Source of the DNA: Alphaproteobacteria bacterium
GTDB lineage: Bacteria > Pseudomonadota > Alphaproteobacteria > SP197
Assembly (NCBI GenBank): GCA_009694045.1
Contig: SHVY01000001.1
Coordinates: forward strand, 62,001-126,000
DNA: 64,000 nt
Direction: 5' to 3'
Shown in pieces: positions 16,275 through 24,902 of this stretch (position 1 is its first letter; the number at the start of each line of letters is the position of its first letter). Under the pieces are notes generated by a model. It was given only the letters and a program-made list of their open reading frames with translations, made no database searches and was not told where the DNA came from. Made by a program: the position numbers and the translations under genes.

Positions 16275-18580
16275 CGCGCGGTCACCGGCTGCTGGGGTAC
16301 GGCGACGAGATCAGCGTCACCCCGCGCGCCACCCTTCGGTTCATGGTGAGCGCCGAGGGTCTGGAGCGCTATCGGGCCGACATCGTCCGCTTGCGCTGCG
16401 CCGACGACAGTCCCGGCGGCCCCGGATTCAGCGAAATCGTCGTGCCATCGGCGGCGAACGGCGACTACCGGGCCCGGTTCCAGCCCATTCTGGCCGGATC
16501 CTACGCCATCGTGCCGGAGAACCAGCGGTTGCTCAGGCTCTCAAGCCTGACCGCGCAGGCGTTCATCTGGGCGACCACGCCGCGCCTGGGCCCCCAGGCG
16601 ATTCTCGGTACGTGGTCCCAGGGAATGGGTAGCGGCTTCGCCCTGGTCATCGAGGGCGACGGGTGTCTGGGGCTTCGGCTCGCCGGGCGCGGCGGCGATT
16701 TCGTCAGCGTCACGACCGGGGTGCCGGTTCCCGCGCGCACCTGGCTGTTCGTGGCCGCGACCTTCGACGCCGGGACAGGCCAGACCGTGCTGTATCAGGA
16801 GCCGGTGGACCCCGGCCTCACGCCGCACCGCCCCACCCGGGTCGCGGCACGGGTCGAGGGTGCGCGGGCCGACAGCGGCGGCCGGTTGCTGGTGGCGGCC
16901 TGGACCGAGAGCCAGCGGGCGAACCGACCCACGGCCGGCGGCTTCTTTAACGGCCGCATCGAGGCACCACGCCTCGCCGATCGGGCGCTCGACCCGTCCC
17001 AGATCCAGGTCCTCAAGCAGCCGATCCCACCGATCGGCCTCGGCGAGGCCCTGATCGGGTGTTGGGACTTCGCCCGCGACATCCCCGCGACGCGAATCGT
17101 CGATGTCGGTCCCAACAAGTTCCATGGTCAGACCGTCAACCTGCCGACCCGGGCCGTGCGCGGGCACCGCTGGACCGGTGCCGAGATGAACTGGCGCTAC
17201 GCGCCCGAGCAGTACGCGGCGATCCACTTCCACGACGACGATCTCTACGACTGCGGCTGGGAGACGGACTTCGAGCTCACCATTCCGGGCGACTGGCCGA
17301 GCGGCTGCTACGCCGCGCGGCTGCGGGCCGACGGGGACGAGGAATACATACCGTTCTTCGTGCGGCCGGAGACCGGGCGGCCGACGGCCGACGCGGTCTA
17401 TATCGCCAGCACCGCGACCTACCAAGCCTACGCCAATGGTTTGAAGGCGGCCTACGACCAGGCGTCCGAATCGGTGGCTGGCCAGTTCGCGAAACTGAGT
17501 TCCGAGGATGTGTTTCTTTCGCACCACCCGGAATTCGGGGGCTCGACCTACGACACCCACCGGGATGGAACGGGTATTTGCCACGCCTCGCGCCTGCGGC
17601 CGATGCTCGACGTCCGCCCGCGCTCCCACCTGTGGACCTACGACGCCGACAGCCTGATCGTCGATTGGCTCGCCGCCAAGGCGATTCCCTGCGACGTCAT
17701 CACCGACGAGGACCTGGATGCGGAGGGGGCCGGTCTTCTCAAGCCCTATCGGGTGGTGTTGACCGGACGGCAGCCGGAATACGTGTCAACTCGCATGTGG
17801 GACGGGCTCGCCGGGTACCTGAAGGGCGGGGGTCGGCTGATGTATCTGGGTGGCAACGGGTTCTACTGGCGAATTGCCTTCCATCCTCAGCTCAAGGGCG
17901 TGCTGGAAGTGCGCCGGGCCGAGGGCGGCACGCGCGCCTGGAGCACGGCGCCAGGGGAGGCCTACCATTCGTTCACCGGCGAGCACGGGGGCCTATGGCG
18001 CCGCCAGGGCCGCCCGCCGAATCTGCTGACCGGCGTGGGCTTCACCGGGCAGGGATTCGACACGGGCACCCACTATCGGCGTACGGCGGCGGCGGCCGAT
18101 CCACGCGCGGCGTTCATCTTCGATGGCGTCGATGGCGACGTCATCGGCGACCACGGGGCCTTCGGCGGCGCCGCTGGGATCGAGGTCGATCGGTTCGACC
18201 GCGGCCTCGGCTCGCCGCCCCACGCTCTGGTCGTGGCCCGGTCCGAGAACCACAGCGCGCACTGGCAGCGGGTGATCGAGGAGTTCCTCGCCATGCATCC
18301 CATGGTCACCGGGCAGACCAACGCGCTGCTGCGCGCGGACATGACGTTTTTCGAGACGCCGGCCGGCGGCGCGGTGTTCTCCGTTGGCTCCATCGCCTGG
18401 GGCGGGTCCCTTGCCACCGACGGCTACGCCAACGACGTGTCCCGGATCACGGAGAACGTGCTGCGCCGGTTCCTCGAATCCCAGTCCTTTCCGATGCCGC
18501 CCCTGCCGGACGATGCGCCCGGCGATCCGGATGTCGCCGGGACCGAAGGCGTCGTCGAGGGGTTCAATCGGCCGGCCTGA
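16271..18580 (+). CDS. N,N-dimethylformamidase large (beta) subunit-like hydrolase
   Basis: Codes for 769 residues, close to the size of the DmfA2 subunit of N,N-dimethylformamidase. The N-terminal third looks like a LamG/concanavalin-type beta domain (ALVIEGDGCLGLRLAGRGGD, FVAATFDAGTGQTVLYQ). The C-terminal part has the characteristic DMFase region: AVYIASTATYQAYANG, DGTGICHASRLRPMLDVRPR, LMYLGGNGFYWRIAF, and EAYHSFTGEHGGLWRRQGRP. Known DMFases hydrolyse DMF to dimethylamine and formate with a mononuclear iron. No small alpha subunit (about 130 residues) is visible next to it. Members of this family without the small subunit exist, and their substrates are unknown. Coupling to an epimerase argues for a different amide substrate. 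Confidence 0.75.
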   Translation: MTRGHRLLGYGDEISVTPRATLRFMVSAEGLERYRADIVRLRCADDSPGGPGFSEIVVPSAANGDYRARFQPILAGSYAIVPENQRLLRLSSLTAQAFIWATTPRLGPQAILGTWSQGMGSGFALVIEGDGCLGLRLAGRGGDFVSVTTGVPVPARTWLFVAATFDAGTGQTVLYQEPVDPGLTPHRPTRVAARVEGARADSGGRLLVAAWTESQRANRPTAGGFFNGRIEAPRLADRALDPSQIQVLKQPIPPIGLGEALIGCWDFARDIPATRIVDVGPNKFHGQTVNLPTRAVRGHRWTGAEMNWRYAPEQYAAIHFHDDDLYDCGWETDFELTIPGDWPSGCYAARLRADGDEEYIPFFVRPETGRPTADAVYIASTATYQAYANGLKAAYDQASESVAGQFAKLSSEDVFLSHHPEFGGSTYDTHRDGTGICHASRLRPMLDVRPRSHLWTYDADSLIVDWLAAKAIPCDVITDEDLDAEGAGLLKPYRVVLTGRQPEYVSTRMWDGLAGYLKGGGRLMYLGGNGFYWRIAFHPQLKGVLEVRRAEGGTRAWSTAPGEAYHSFTGEHGGLWRRQGRPPNLLTGVGFTGQGFDTGTHYRRTAAAADPRAAFIFDGVDGDVIGDHGAFGGAAGIEVDRFDRGLGSPPHALVVARSENHSAHWQRVIEEFLAMHPMVTGQTNALLRADMTFFETPAGGAVFSVGSIAWGGSLATDGYANDVSRITENVLRRFLESQSFPMPPLPDDAPGDPDVAGTEGVVEGFNRPA

Positions 18581-18590
18581 CGGCGGCGCC

Positions 18591-19325
18591 TTAGGGAAAG
18601 TCGCAGCGCTCGGCGGTGACGCTGACAAATCCAGGGGATCCGGGCAAGGCCGCGAACCGATATTCGCTCGCACCGTCCACCAGGGCATGATGCAGAGGCA
18701 AGGGGCCGCTGACCCGCGTCTCCGCCCCGGACAAGGTCGTGAACAGCAGCGTCACGGGAAGTCCCGGATCGAACTGTGCCAGAGGGTTGCCGAAGGAATC
18801 GGCCGCCGATTCCCCGACTCCGGTGACCGTGATCGCGCCACCCCCGAACCCCACCGACGTGCCAGCGCTGGTCCCGATCGCCGTTTGAATGATGAATCGC
18901 TTGGTCTGGGGCGCGTCGTCGCAGGATTTCTCCTGCGAGACGTGCTGCAGGACGAAGCCCAGCCTCTCGGGGTCGACCCCATCCGCCAGCCGCGCCGCCA
19001 GCCGTGCCGCGAGATCCTTGATGGGCCCCTTGGGCACATCGCGTTCATACCGACCCTCGGACGCCTCAAGCGCGCTCTCGGCCGAGCCGAGTCGCGCCGC
19101 CATGGCGTCCCGCTCCTCCTGCAGCGCGTCGATCCTGGCCTGCAACTCGGCGACGCTGTTGTCCAAACGGTCAACATCCCGCCAGGCGATGCCGTGGCCG
19201 GCATCGTAGGCATAGAGGCCGATCGCAATCGCCCCGACGAGCAAGAGTAGCAGCCGAGCGCTGGTACCCCATACCCGACGGCGGCGACGGCCGCGATCGC
19301 GATCTCCGAACCGAGTCAGAACCAT
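18591..19325 (-). CDS. Single-pass membrane protein with coiled coil, unknown function
   Basis: Codes for 244 residues from ATG 19325, with GGAGG six bases upstream (minus strand). After a basic N-terminus (RDRGRRRRRVW) comes one transmembrane segment (LLLLLVGAIAIGLYAYDAG), then a coiled coil at about 55-95 (NSVAELQARIDALQEERDAM). A C-terminal domain follows with two cysteines (EKSCDDAPQTK and ERCDFP), which could form a disulfide in the periplasm. It is convergent with the dimethylformamidase-like gene. No family is recognised. Confidence 0.6.
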   Translation of the reverse strand: MVLTRFGDRDRGRRRRRVWGTSARLLLLLVGAIAIGLYAYDAGHGIAWRDVDRLDNSVAELQARIDALQEERDAMAARLGSAESALEASEGRYERDVPKGPIKDLAARLAARLADGVDPERLGFVLQHVSQEKSCDDAPQTKRFIIQTAIGTSAGTSVGFGGGAITVTGVGESAADSFGNPLAQFDPGLPVTLLFTTLSGAETRVSGPLPLHHALVDGASEYRFAALPGSPGFVSVTAERCDFP

Positions 19326-19451
19326 TCCACGACCTCCGGCGCGCGCGCCCACGGTAGATGGAGAATCGCCCGCAGGCAAACCGTTAGGTTCCGCGACCTT
19401 TACGCGGCCGGGGCGCGGCTGCTATCCAGGGCCGGACCGGGGAGGATCGCG

Positions 19452-20219
19452 ATGGCGCGGGGACACGAAATCAGGCAGCGGCTGGCCGACGGGCACAACC
19501 TGCTGGCCAGTTGGCTGACGTTGTGCAGCAACATCGCCGCCGAGATCATGGCGCTCGCCGGCTTCGACATCCTGATCATCGACCAAGAGCACGGCCCGGG
19601 CGATCCGCACAACGCGATCGGACTGATGCAGGCGACGCGCGCCGGTGACGCGCCCTGCATCATGCGGTTGGCCAGCCACGACCCGAACCTGATCAAGCGC
19701 TCGCTCGACATCGGCGTGGATGGCCTGATGCTGCCGATGGTCGAGACGGCGGACCAGGCCAAGGCCATCGTCGCCGCCTGTCGCCTGCCGCCGGCGGGGT
19801 TTCGCGGCATCGCCCCGGGCAGCGTGCGGGCCGCCCGCTATGGGCTCGATCGCGCCGCCTTCATCGCCGATGGCGGTCGCGACGTCTATGTGATCTGCCA
19901 GGTCGAAACCCGGGCGACCTTGGACCGGATTCCGGCGATCGCCGCGGTCGAGGGAGTCGATATGCTGTTCATTGGCCGCAACGACCTGGCGTCCAGCATC
20001 GGCAAGGCGGGCGATCTCAACCATCCCGATGCCCGCGCCCAGCAGGCCGACGCGGAAGCCCAGATCAAGGCGACGAACCGGCTGCTCGGCGGCATCGTCG
20101 CCCCCGGATTGGACGCCAAGACCCTGTTCGCGAGCGGCCATCGCCTGGTGATCAGTGGGAGCGACCACACGTTCCTGCGCGATGCGGCGATCGCGACCGT
20201 GAAGGGTGCCAAGGCCTGA
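19452..20219 (+). CDS. HpcH/HpaI-family aldolase
   Basis: Codes for 255 residues from ATG 19452 (GGGGAGGATCGCG upstream). The class II metal-dependent aldolase pattern is clear: ILIIDQEHGPGDPHNA, the Arg/metal region GLMLPMVETADQAKA, GFRGIAPGSVRAARYG, VICQVETRATLDRI, and VDMLFIGRNDLASSIG. In the family it cleaves 4-hydroxy-2-oxo acids (for example 2,4-dihydroxyheptenedioate) to pyruvate or oxaloacetate plus an aldehyde. It is followed directly by the hopanoid locus with no obvious functional link. Confidence 0.85.
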   Translation: MARGHEIRQRLADGHNLLASWLTLCSNIAAEIMALAGFDILIIDQEHGPGDPHNAIGLMQATRAGDAPCIMRLASHDPNLIKRSLDIGVDGLMLPMVETADQAKAIVAACRLPPAGFRGIAPGSVRAARYGLDRAAFIADGGRDVYVICQVETRATLDRIPAIAAVEGVDMLFIGRNDLASSIGKAGDLNHPDARAQQADAEAQIKATNRLLGGIVAPGLDAKTLFASGHRLVISGSDHTFLRDAAIATVKGAKA

Positions 20220-20239
20220 CCATCGCCTTCGTCATCGCC

Positions 20240-21358
20240 GTGGCGGGTGCCGCCGCCTGGATCTATCTCCTGGCATTCCACGGCGCGTTTTGGCGGGAGA
20301 GGCCGACACCCCCGCGGGCCGAGGGTGGCGCGCTGCCCGGCGTCGTCGCCGTGGTTCCGGCCCGCGACGAGGCCGATGTCGTCGGCACCGCCGTCGCGTC
20401 GCTGCTGGGCCAGACCTACGCCGGGCCGTTCCATGTGGTGCTCGTCGACGACCATTCGAGCGATGGCACCGCCGCGGCGGCCGCGGCCGGCGCCCCGGCC
20501 GCTCGGCTCACGATCCTGGCGGCGCCCCCGCTCCAGCCCGGTTGGACCGGCAAGCTGTGGGCCGTGGCCCAGGGGCTCGAGGAAGCCCGCCGTCAGGCTC
20601 CGGATGCGACCTATGTTCTGCTGACCGATGCCGACATCGAGCATGATCCGGACAATCTGGCGGAGCTCGTCGCCCGGGCCGAACAGGGCCGGCTCGACCT
20701 CGTGTCCCTCATGGTGCGCCTGCCCTGCCGGACCTGGGTCGAACGCCTGCTGGTTCCGGCCTATCTGTTCTTCTTCCAGATGCTTTATCCGTTCGCTTGG
20801 GTGCGGGACGTGACGCGGTCGACCGCCGCCGCCGCCGGCGGCTGCATGCTGGTGCGCCGGGCCGCGCTCGATCGCATGGGCGGCCTCGCGACGATCCGCG
20901 CTCAGGTGATCGACGATTGCGCGCTGGCCCGCGCCGTCAAGCCCGGCGGCGGCGGGATATGGCTCGGACTGGCGGATCGGACCCGCAGCCTGCGGGGTTA
21001 TCCCCGGCCTGGCGACATGTGGCGGCTGATTGCCCGCAGCGCGTACAGTCAGCTTCGCTTGTCTCCCTGGCTGCTGGCGGTCACGGTCGCCGGGATGGGC
21101 CTCGTGTACCTTGCACCACCTCTCCTGGCCGCCACCGGTGGCGGACTCCTGTCGGCCATCGGGGTTGGAACTTGGCTCGCCATGACGATCGTCTATGTCC
21201 CCACCCTGCGCCATTGTCGCTGTTCGCCCTTCCTCGCGCCGCTGCTTCCCGCCGTCGCGCTCTTCTATTTTCTGGCGACTCTCGATTCCGCGCGCCGGCA
21301 CTGGACCGGTCGCGGCGGCGCCTGGAAGGGGCGCACCCAAGCAGTCCGGTGTCCTTGA
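20240..21358 (+). CDS. hpnB: Hopanoid-associated glycosyltransferase HpnB
   Basis: Codes for 372 residues from GTG 20240. A CTG at 20216 would add a fuller first transmembrane helix, so the start is uncertain. GT-A fold motifs: VVAVVPARDEADVVGTAVAS, VLVDDHSSDGT (DxD-like), YVLLTDADIEHDPDNL, the acceptor region AAAAGGCMLVRRAALDRMGG with VIDDC (ED/DD base region), and a C-terminal membrane part with SPWLLAVTVAGMGLVYL. This matches HpnB of hopanoid loci, a family-2 glycosyltransferase at the inner membrane whose precise product is not established. Its stop overlaps the start of hpnD (TTGA). Confidence 0.82.
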   Translation: MAGAAAWIYLLAFHGAFWRERPTPPRAEGGALPGVVAVVPARDEADVVGTAVASLLGQTYAGPFHVVLVDDHSSDGTAAAAAAGAPAARLTILAAPPLQPGWTGKLWAVAQGLEEARRQAPDATYVLLTDADIEHDPDNLAELVARAEQGRLDLVSLMVRLPCRTWVERLLVPAYLFFFQMLYPFAWVRDVTRSTAAAAGGCMLVRRAALDRMGGLATIRAQVIDDCALARAVKPGGGGIWLGLADRTRSLRGYPRPGDMWRLIARSAYSQLRLSPWLLAVTVAGMGLVYLAPPLLAATGGGLLSAIGVGTWLAMTIVYVPTLRHCRCSPFLAPLLPAVALFYFLATLDSARRHWTGRGGAWKGRTQAVRCP

Positions 21359-22209
21359 CTGCGAACCCGCATCCCAGCATCGCCGATCGGGTCCGGCGGT
21401 CCGGCAGCTCGTTCTACGGCGCCATGCGCCTGCTGCCGCGCGAGCGGCGCCAGGCGATGTTCGCCATCTACGCCTTCTGCCGCGAGGTGGACGACATCGC
21501 CGACGGCACGTTGCCGGCGGTTCAGAAGCGCGCGCAACTCGGAGCGTGGCGCGACGAGATAGCGGCGATCTTCTCCGGCGATCGCTCCTCGAGCGGGCCG
21601 CGCCACGTGATCGCTCGATCCCTCGTCGGCCCGGTGGGGGCGTACGGCCTCCGGCGCGAGGACTTCCTGGCCGTGATCGACGGGGTGGCCATGGATGCGG
21701 ACGACCTGATGCGGGCCCCGTCGGCGGCCGATCTCGATCTCTATGCCGATCGGGTGGCCGGGGCGGTCGGGCGCCTGTCGGTCCGGGTCTTCGGCTGTTC
21801 CACCGCCCACGCCGACCAGGGCGCGGCCGCCCTTGGCCGCGCCCTGCAGTTCACCAACATCCTGCGTGACCTGGCGGAGGACGCGGAGCGCGGTCGGCTC
21901 TATCTGCCGCGCGAACTCCTGCTGCGCCACGGAATCGCGAATCACGATCCCGCCGCCGTCCTCGTTCACCCGAATTTTCCCGATGCCTGCGCCGAATTCG
22001 CCCGTTCGGCCCGGCAAGCCTTCGCCGACGCGCGGGCGGCCATGGCTCGATGCCCGCGGCGCCCAATGCGGCCCGCGGCGCTCATGGCCGCAGTCTACGG
22101 CACGCTCCTCGATCGCCTGGAAGCGGCCGGGTGGCGCCCGGCTGGCCCCCGCGTCCGGATTCCCATGCCCGTCAAGCTGTGGCTGGTACTGCGCTGGGGA
22201 CTGTTCTAG
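21355..22209 (+). CDS. hpnD: Presqualene diphosphate synthase HpnD
   Basis: Codes for 284 residues from TTG 21355 overlapping the hpnB stop; GTG 21349 is a close alternative. Head-to-head prenyltransferase motifs: SGSSFYGAMRLLPRERRQAM, the first Asp-rich motif CREVDDIADG, RLSVRVFG, and the second motif FTNILRDLAEDAERGRLYLP. HpnD couples two farnesyl diphosphates to presqualene diphosphate; HpnC and HpnE then give squalene. Neither hpnC nor hpnE is present in this window, so they should lie elsewhere or the route differs. The gene sits between hpnB and the squalene-hopene cyclase. Confidence 0.85.
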   Translation: MTANPHPSIADRVRRSGSSFYGAMRLLPRERRQAMFAIYAFCREVDDIADGTLPAVQKRAQLGAWRDEIAAIFSGDRSSSGPRHVIARSLVGPVGAYGLRREDFLAVIDGVAMDADDLMRAPSAADLDLYADRVAGAVGRLSVRVFGCSTAHADQGAAALGRALQFTNILRDLAEDAERGRLYLPRELLLRHGIANHDPAAVLVHPNFPDACAEFARSARQAFADARAAMARCPRRPMRPAALMAAVYGTLLDRLEAAGWRPAGPRVRIPMPVKLWLVLRWGLF

Positions 22210-22293
22210 GTTTCCCTTGAGCGGGCACGCGGATTGTCTCATCCTGAGTCGACGGCGCACTGGCAACGTGAAGATTGGTTAGTTTCCAAGAAC

Positions 22294-24246
22294 ATGGGCG
22301 GTCACGATCGGGATGTTCGCGCCCTCAGGCGCGATCGGGAAACGCGCTCGATGGCGCAGGTATCGTGCTTGGCGCGCGCGGCCGAAGGCTTGCTCGCCCA
22401 CCAGCGCGAGGATGGTCATTGGGCGTTCGAGCTCGAGGCGGATGCCACCATCCCGGCCGAATACGTGCTTCTGCGGCACTTCCTCGGCGAGAGAGACCCG
22501 GCCCTGGAGGCGCGGATCGCCGCCTACCTCAGGCGGACCCAAACCGACCATGGCTGCTGGCCCCTGTTCCATGGCGGCGCCCTCAATGTCAGTTGCAGCG
22601 TCAAGGCGTACTTCGCCCTCCGGTTGGTCGGGGATCCTCTCGATGCCCCGCACATGGTGCGGGCACGCAATGCGATCCTGGCTTGCGGCGGCGCCGCCAA
22701 GGCCAACGTCTTCACCCGCATCCAGCTTGCGCTTTACGGCGAGGTGCCATGGCGTGCCGTGCCGGCGATGCCGGTGGAAATCATGCTGCTGCCGCGCTGG
22801 TTCCCGTTCCATATCGACCAGATCTCCTATTGGTCGCGCACGGTCATGGTACCGCTTCTGGTGCTCATGGCCCTGCGGCCGCGGGCGCGCAATCCGCGCG
22901 GGATCACGATCGCCGAGCTGTTCGTGCGACCACCGTCCCTCGAGCAGCGCTGGGGGCCTGACCGCGAGCGATCCTGGATCGCCAGCCTGTTCAAGTTCGC
23001 CGATCGCATGCTGCACGCGGCGCCCTATTGGCCGCGTCATTCCCGGGTCAAGGCGATCGATGCCGCCGTCGGTTTCGTTCGGGAACGGCTGAACGGCGAC
23101 GACGGCCTCGGCGCGATCTATCCCGCCATGGCGAACACGGTGATGATGTTCGACAGCCTCGGCGACCGCATTCCCGAGGCCGAACGCGAGGTCGCGCGCG
23201 CCGCCATCGATCGTCTCCTGGTGGTGGGCGATCACGAGGCCTACTGCCAGCCATGCCTGTCACCGGTGTGGGACACGGCCCTGGCCGCTCTCGCCTTGCT
23301 CGAGACCGGCGATCACGACGACGCGGTCCGGCGCGGGCTCGATTGGTTGGTCGAACGCCAGGTTCTCGACGTGCGGGGCGATTGGGCCGTGCGCCGGCCG
23401 GACGTTCGGCCGGGCGGCTGGCCGTTCCAGTACGCCAATGCCCACTACCCGGATCTGGACGACACCGCGGTCGTGGTGATGGCGCTGGATCGGGCCGATC
23501 GAAATAGGTACCGCGAGGCCATCGACCGGGGCGTCGAGTGGGTCGTGGGCATGCAGAGCCGGAACGGGGGCTGGGGCGCGTTCGACGCCGACAACACCGC
23601 CCTGCATCTCAATCACATTCCCTTTTCGGACCACGGGGCCCTGCTCGATCCCCCGACGTCCGACGTGACCGCCCGCTGCGTCAGCATGCTCATGCAGGTC
23701 GGGTTCGATCGCAACCATCCGGTGGTCGCGCACGGCCTTGAGTTCCTGAGACGCGAGCAGGAGCCGGACGGGGCTTGGTTCGGGCGCTGGGGCACGAACT
23801 ACATCTACGGTACCTGGTCGGCCCTCTGCGCGCTCAACGCCGCCGGCATCTCCCATGACGCGCCCGAAGTCCTGAAGGCGGTTGCCTGGTTGCTGGCGCA
23901 CCAGCGCGCCGATGGCGGCTGGGGCGAGGATGGGCGTTCCTACGAGCAGGACACCCCGCGTGGCACGGCGCGCGAAAGCACGCCGTCGCAGACCGCCTGG
24001 GCCCTGCTCGGCCTGATGGCGGCGGGCGTGACCGCGCACTCCGCGGTCGAACGTGGCGTTCGGTATCTGGAGGTGACGCAGACGTCCGACGGGACCTGGG
24101 ACGAGCCGCAGTACACCGCCGTCGGCTTTCCCCGGGTGTTCTACCTGCGCTACCACGGCTACCGCAGCCACTTCCCGTTGTGGGCGCTCGCACGCCACCG
24201 CGACCTCAGGGCGAGCAACAGCGGCCGCGTCGCCTTCGGCATGTGA
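22294..24246 (+). CDS. shc: Squalene-hopene cyclase
   Basis: Codes for 650 residues from ATG 22294; an upstream in-frame TTG at 22234 is possible but has no family similarity. Hallmarks: the N-terminal QREDGHWAFELEADATIPAE, several QW repeats (for example QSRNGGWGAFDADN, HQRADGGWGEDGRSYEQDT, TQTSDGTWDEPQYTAVGFP), and the catalytic acid motif DLDD at residues 387-390 (YPDLDDTAVVV). The enzyme cyclises squalene to hopene at the inner membrane in one step. Its stop overlaps the hpnG start (GTGA). The gene is the core of the hopanoid pathway here. Confidence 0.95.
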   Translation: MGGHDRDVRALRRDRETRSMAQVSCLARAAEGLLAHQREDGHWAFELEADATIPAEYVLLRHFLGERDPALEARIAAYLRRTQTDHGCWPLFHGGALNVSCSVKAYFALRLVGDPLDAPHMVRARNAILACGGAAKANVFTRIQLALYGEVPWRAVPAMPVEIMLLPRWFPFHIDQISYWSRTVMVPLLVLMALRPRARNPRGITIAELFVRPPSLEQRWGPDRERSWIASLFKFADRMLHAAPYWPRHSRVKAIDAAVGFVRERLNGDDGLGAIYPAMANTVMMFDSLGDRIPEAEREVARAAIDRLLVVGDHEAYCQPCLSPVWDTALAALALLETGDHDDAVRRGLDWLVERQVLDVRGDWAVRRPDVRPGGWPFQYANAHYPDLDDTAVVVMALDRADRNRYREAIDRGVEWVVGMQSRNGGWGAFDADNTALHLNHIPFSDHGALLDPPTSDVTARCVSMLMQVGFDRNHPVVAHGLEFLRREQEPDGAWFGRWGTNYIYGTWSALCALNAAGISHDAPEVLKAVAWLLAHQRADGGWGEDGRSYEQDTPRGTARESTPSQTAWALLGLMAAGVTAHSAVERGVRYLEVTQTSDGTWDEPQYTAVGFPRVFYLRYHGYRSHFPLWALARHRDLRASNSGRVAFGM

Positions 24247-24902
24247 CGTCCATCGCCCTGGTCTGTGGCCTGGAAGCCGAGGCAAGGATCGCCCGGCGTC
24301 ACGGATTGGCGGTTGCTTGTTCCGGGTCCGACGCCGGCCGTGCCGATGCGCTGGCCCGGCGCTGGTTGGCGGAGGGTTTCGGCGCGCTGGTGAGCTTCGG
24401 CGTCGCCGGCGGCCTCGATCCGGCTCTCGTCGCCGGCGACGTGATCGCCGCCGCCGAGATCATCGACGGCGGCGATCGCTGGGTCGGATCCGTCGCCTGG
24501 CGCGACCGGCTGGCCGCACGTCTGCCCGGGGCCCGCCTCGGCATGATCGTCGCCCCGCGCGCCGTGGTCGCCGACCGGGCGGCCAAGCGGGAGCTGCATC
24601 GGTCGACGGGCGCGATGGCCGTCGATTTGGAAAGCGGGGCCGTCGCCCGGGCCGCGGCGGCGGCGGGTGTGCCCTTTGTCGCGGTGCGGGCCGTGGCCGA
24701 CGACGCCCGCCGAACCCTTCTGCCCCACGCCGCGACCCTGATCGACGCGCGCGGGCGCGTTGCCTGGACGCGCGTCGCGGTCAATCTTGCGCGGCGGCCG
24801 GGCCTGGTCGTGTCGTTGATCGGCTTGGCCCTGGACACCCGCCGCGCCCTGGCGGCCCTTGACGCCGCCGCGGCGGCGCTGGCGATCGAGCCTCCGCCCT
24901 AA
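24243..24902 (+). CDS. hpnG: Hopanoid-associated nucleosidase/phosphorylase HpnG
   Basis: Codes for 219 residues from GTG 24243, overlapping the cyclase stop. It has an MTA/SAH-nucleosidase-like (PNP/UDP) fold: ALVCGLEAEARIARRHGL, ALVSFGVAGGLDPALVAGDV, MAVDLESGAVARAAAAAGV and PFVAVRAVADDA. HpnG removes adenine from adenosylhopane to give ribosylhopane, acting after HpnH. The 3' end overlaps the convergent hpnH stop by four bases, so the two genes that act successively on the side chain are arranged tail to tail. Confidence 0.85.
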   Translation: MTSIALVCGLEAEARIARRHGLAVACSGSDAGRADALARRWLAEGFGALVSFGVAGGLDPALVAGDVIAAAEIIDGGDRWVGSVAWRDRLAARLPGARLGMIVAPRAVVADRAAKRELHRSTGAMAVDLESGAVARAAAAAGVPFVAVRAVADDARRTLLPHAATLIDARGRVAWTRVAVNLARRPGLVVSLIGLALDTRRALAALDAAAAALAIEPPP

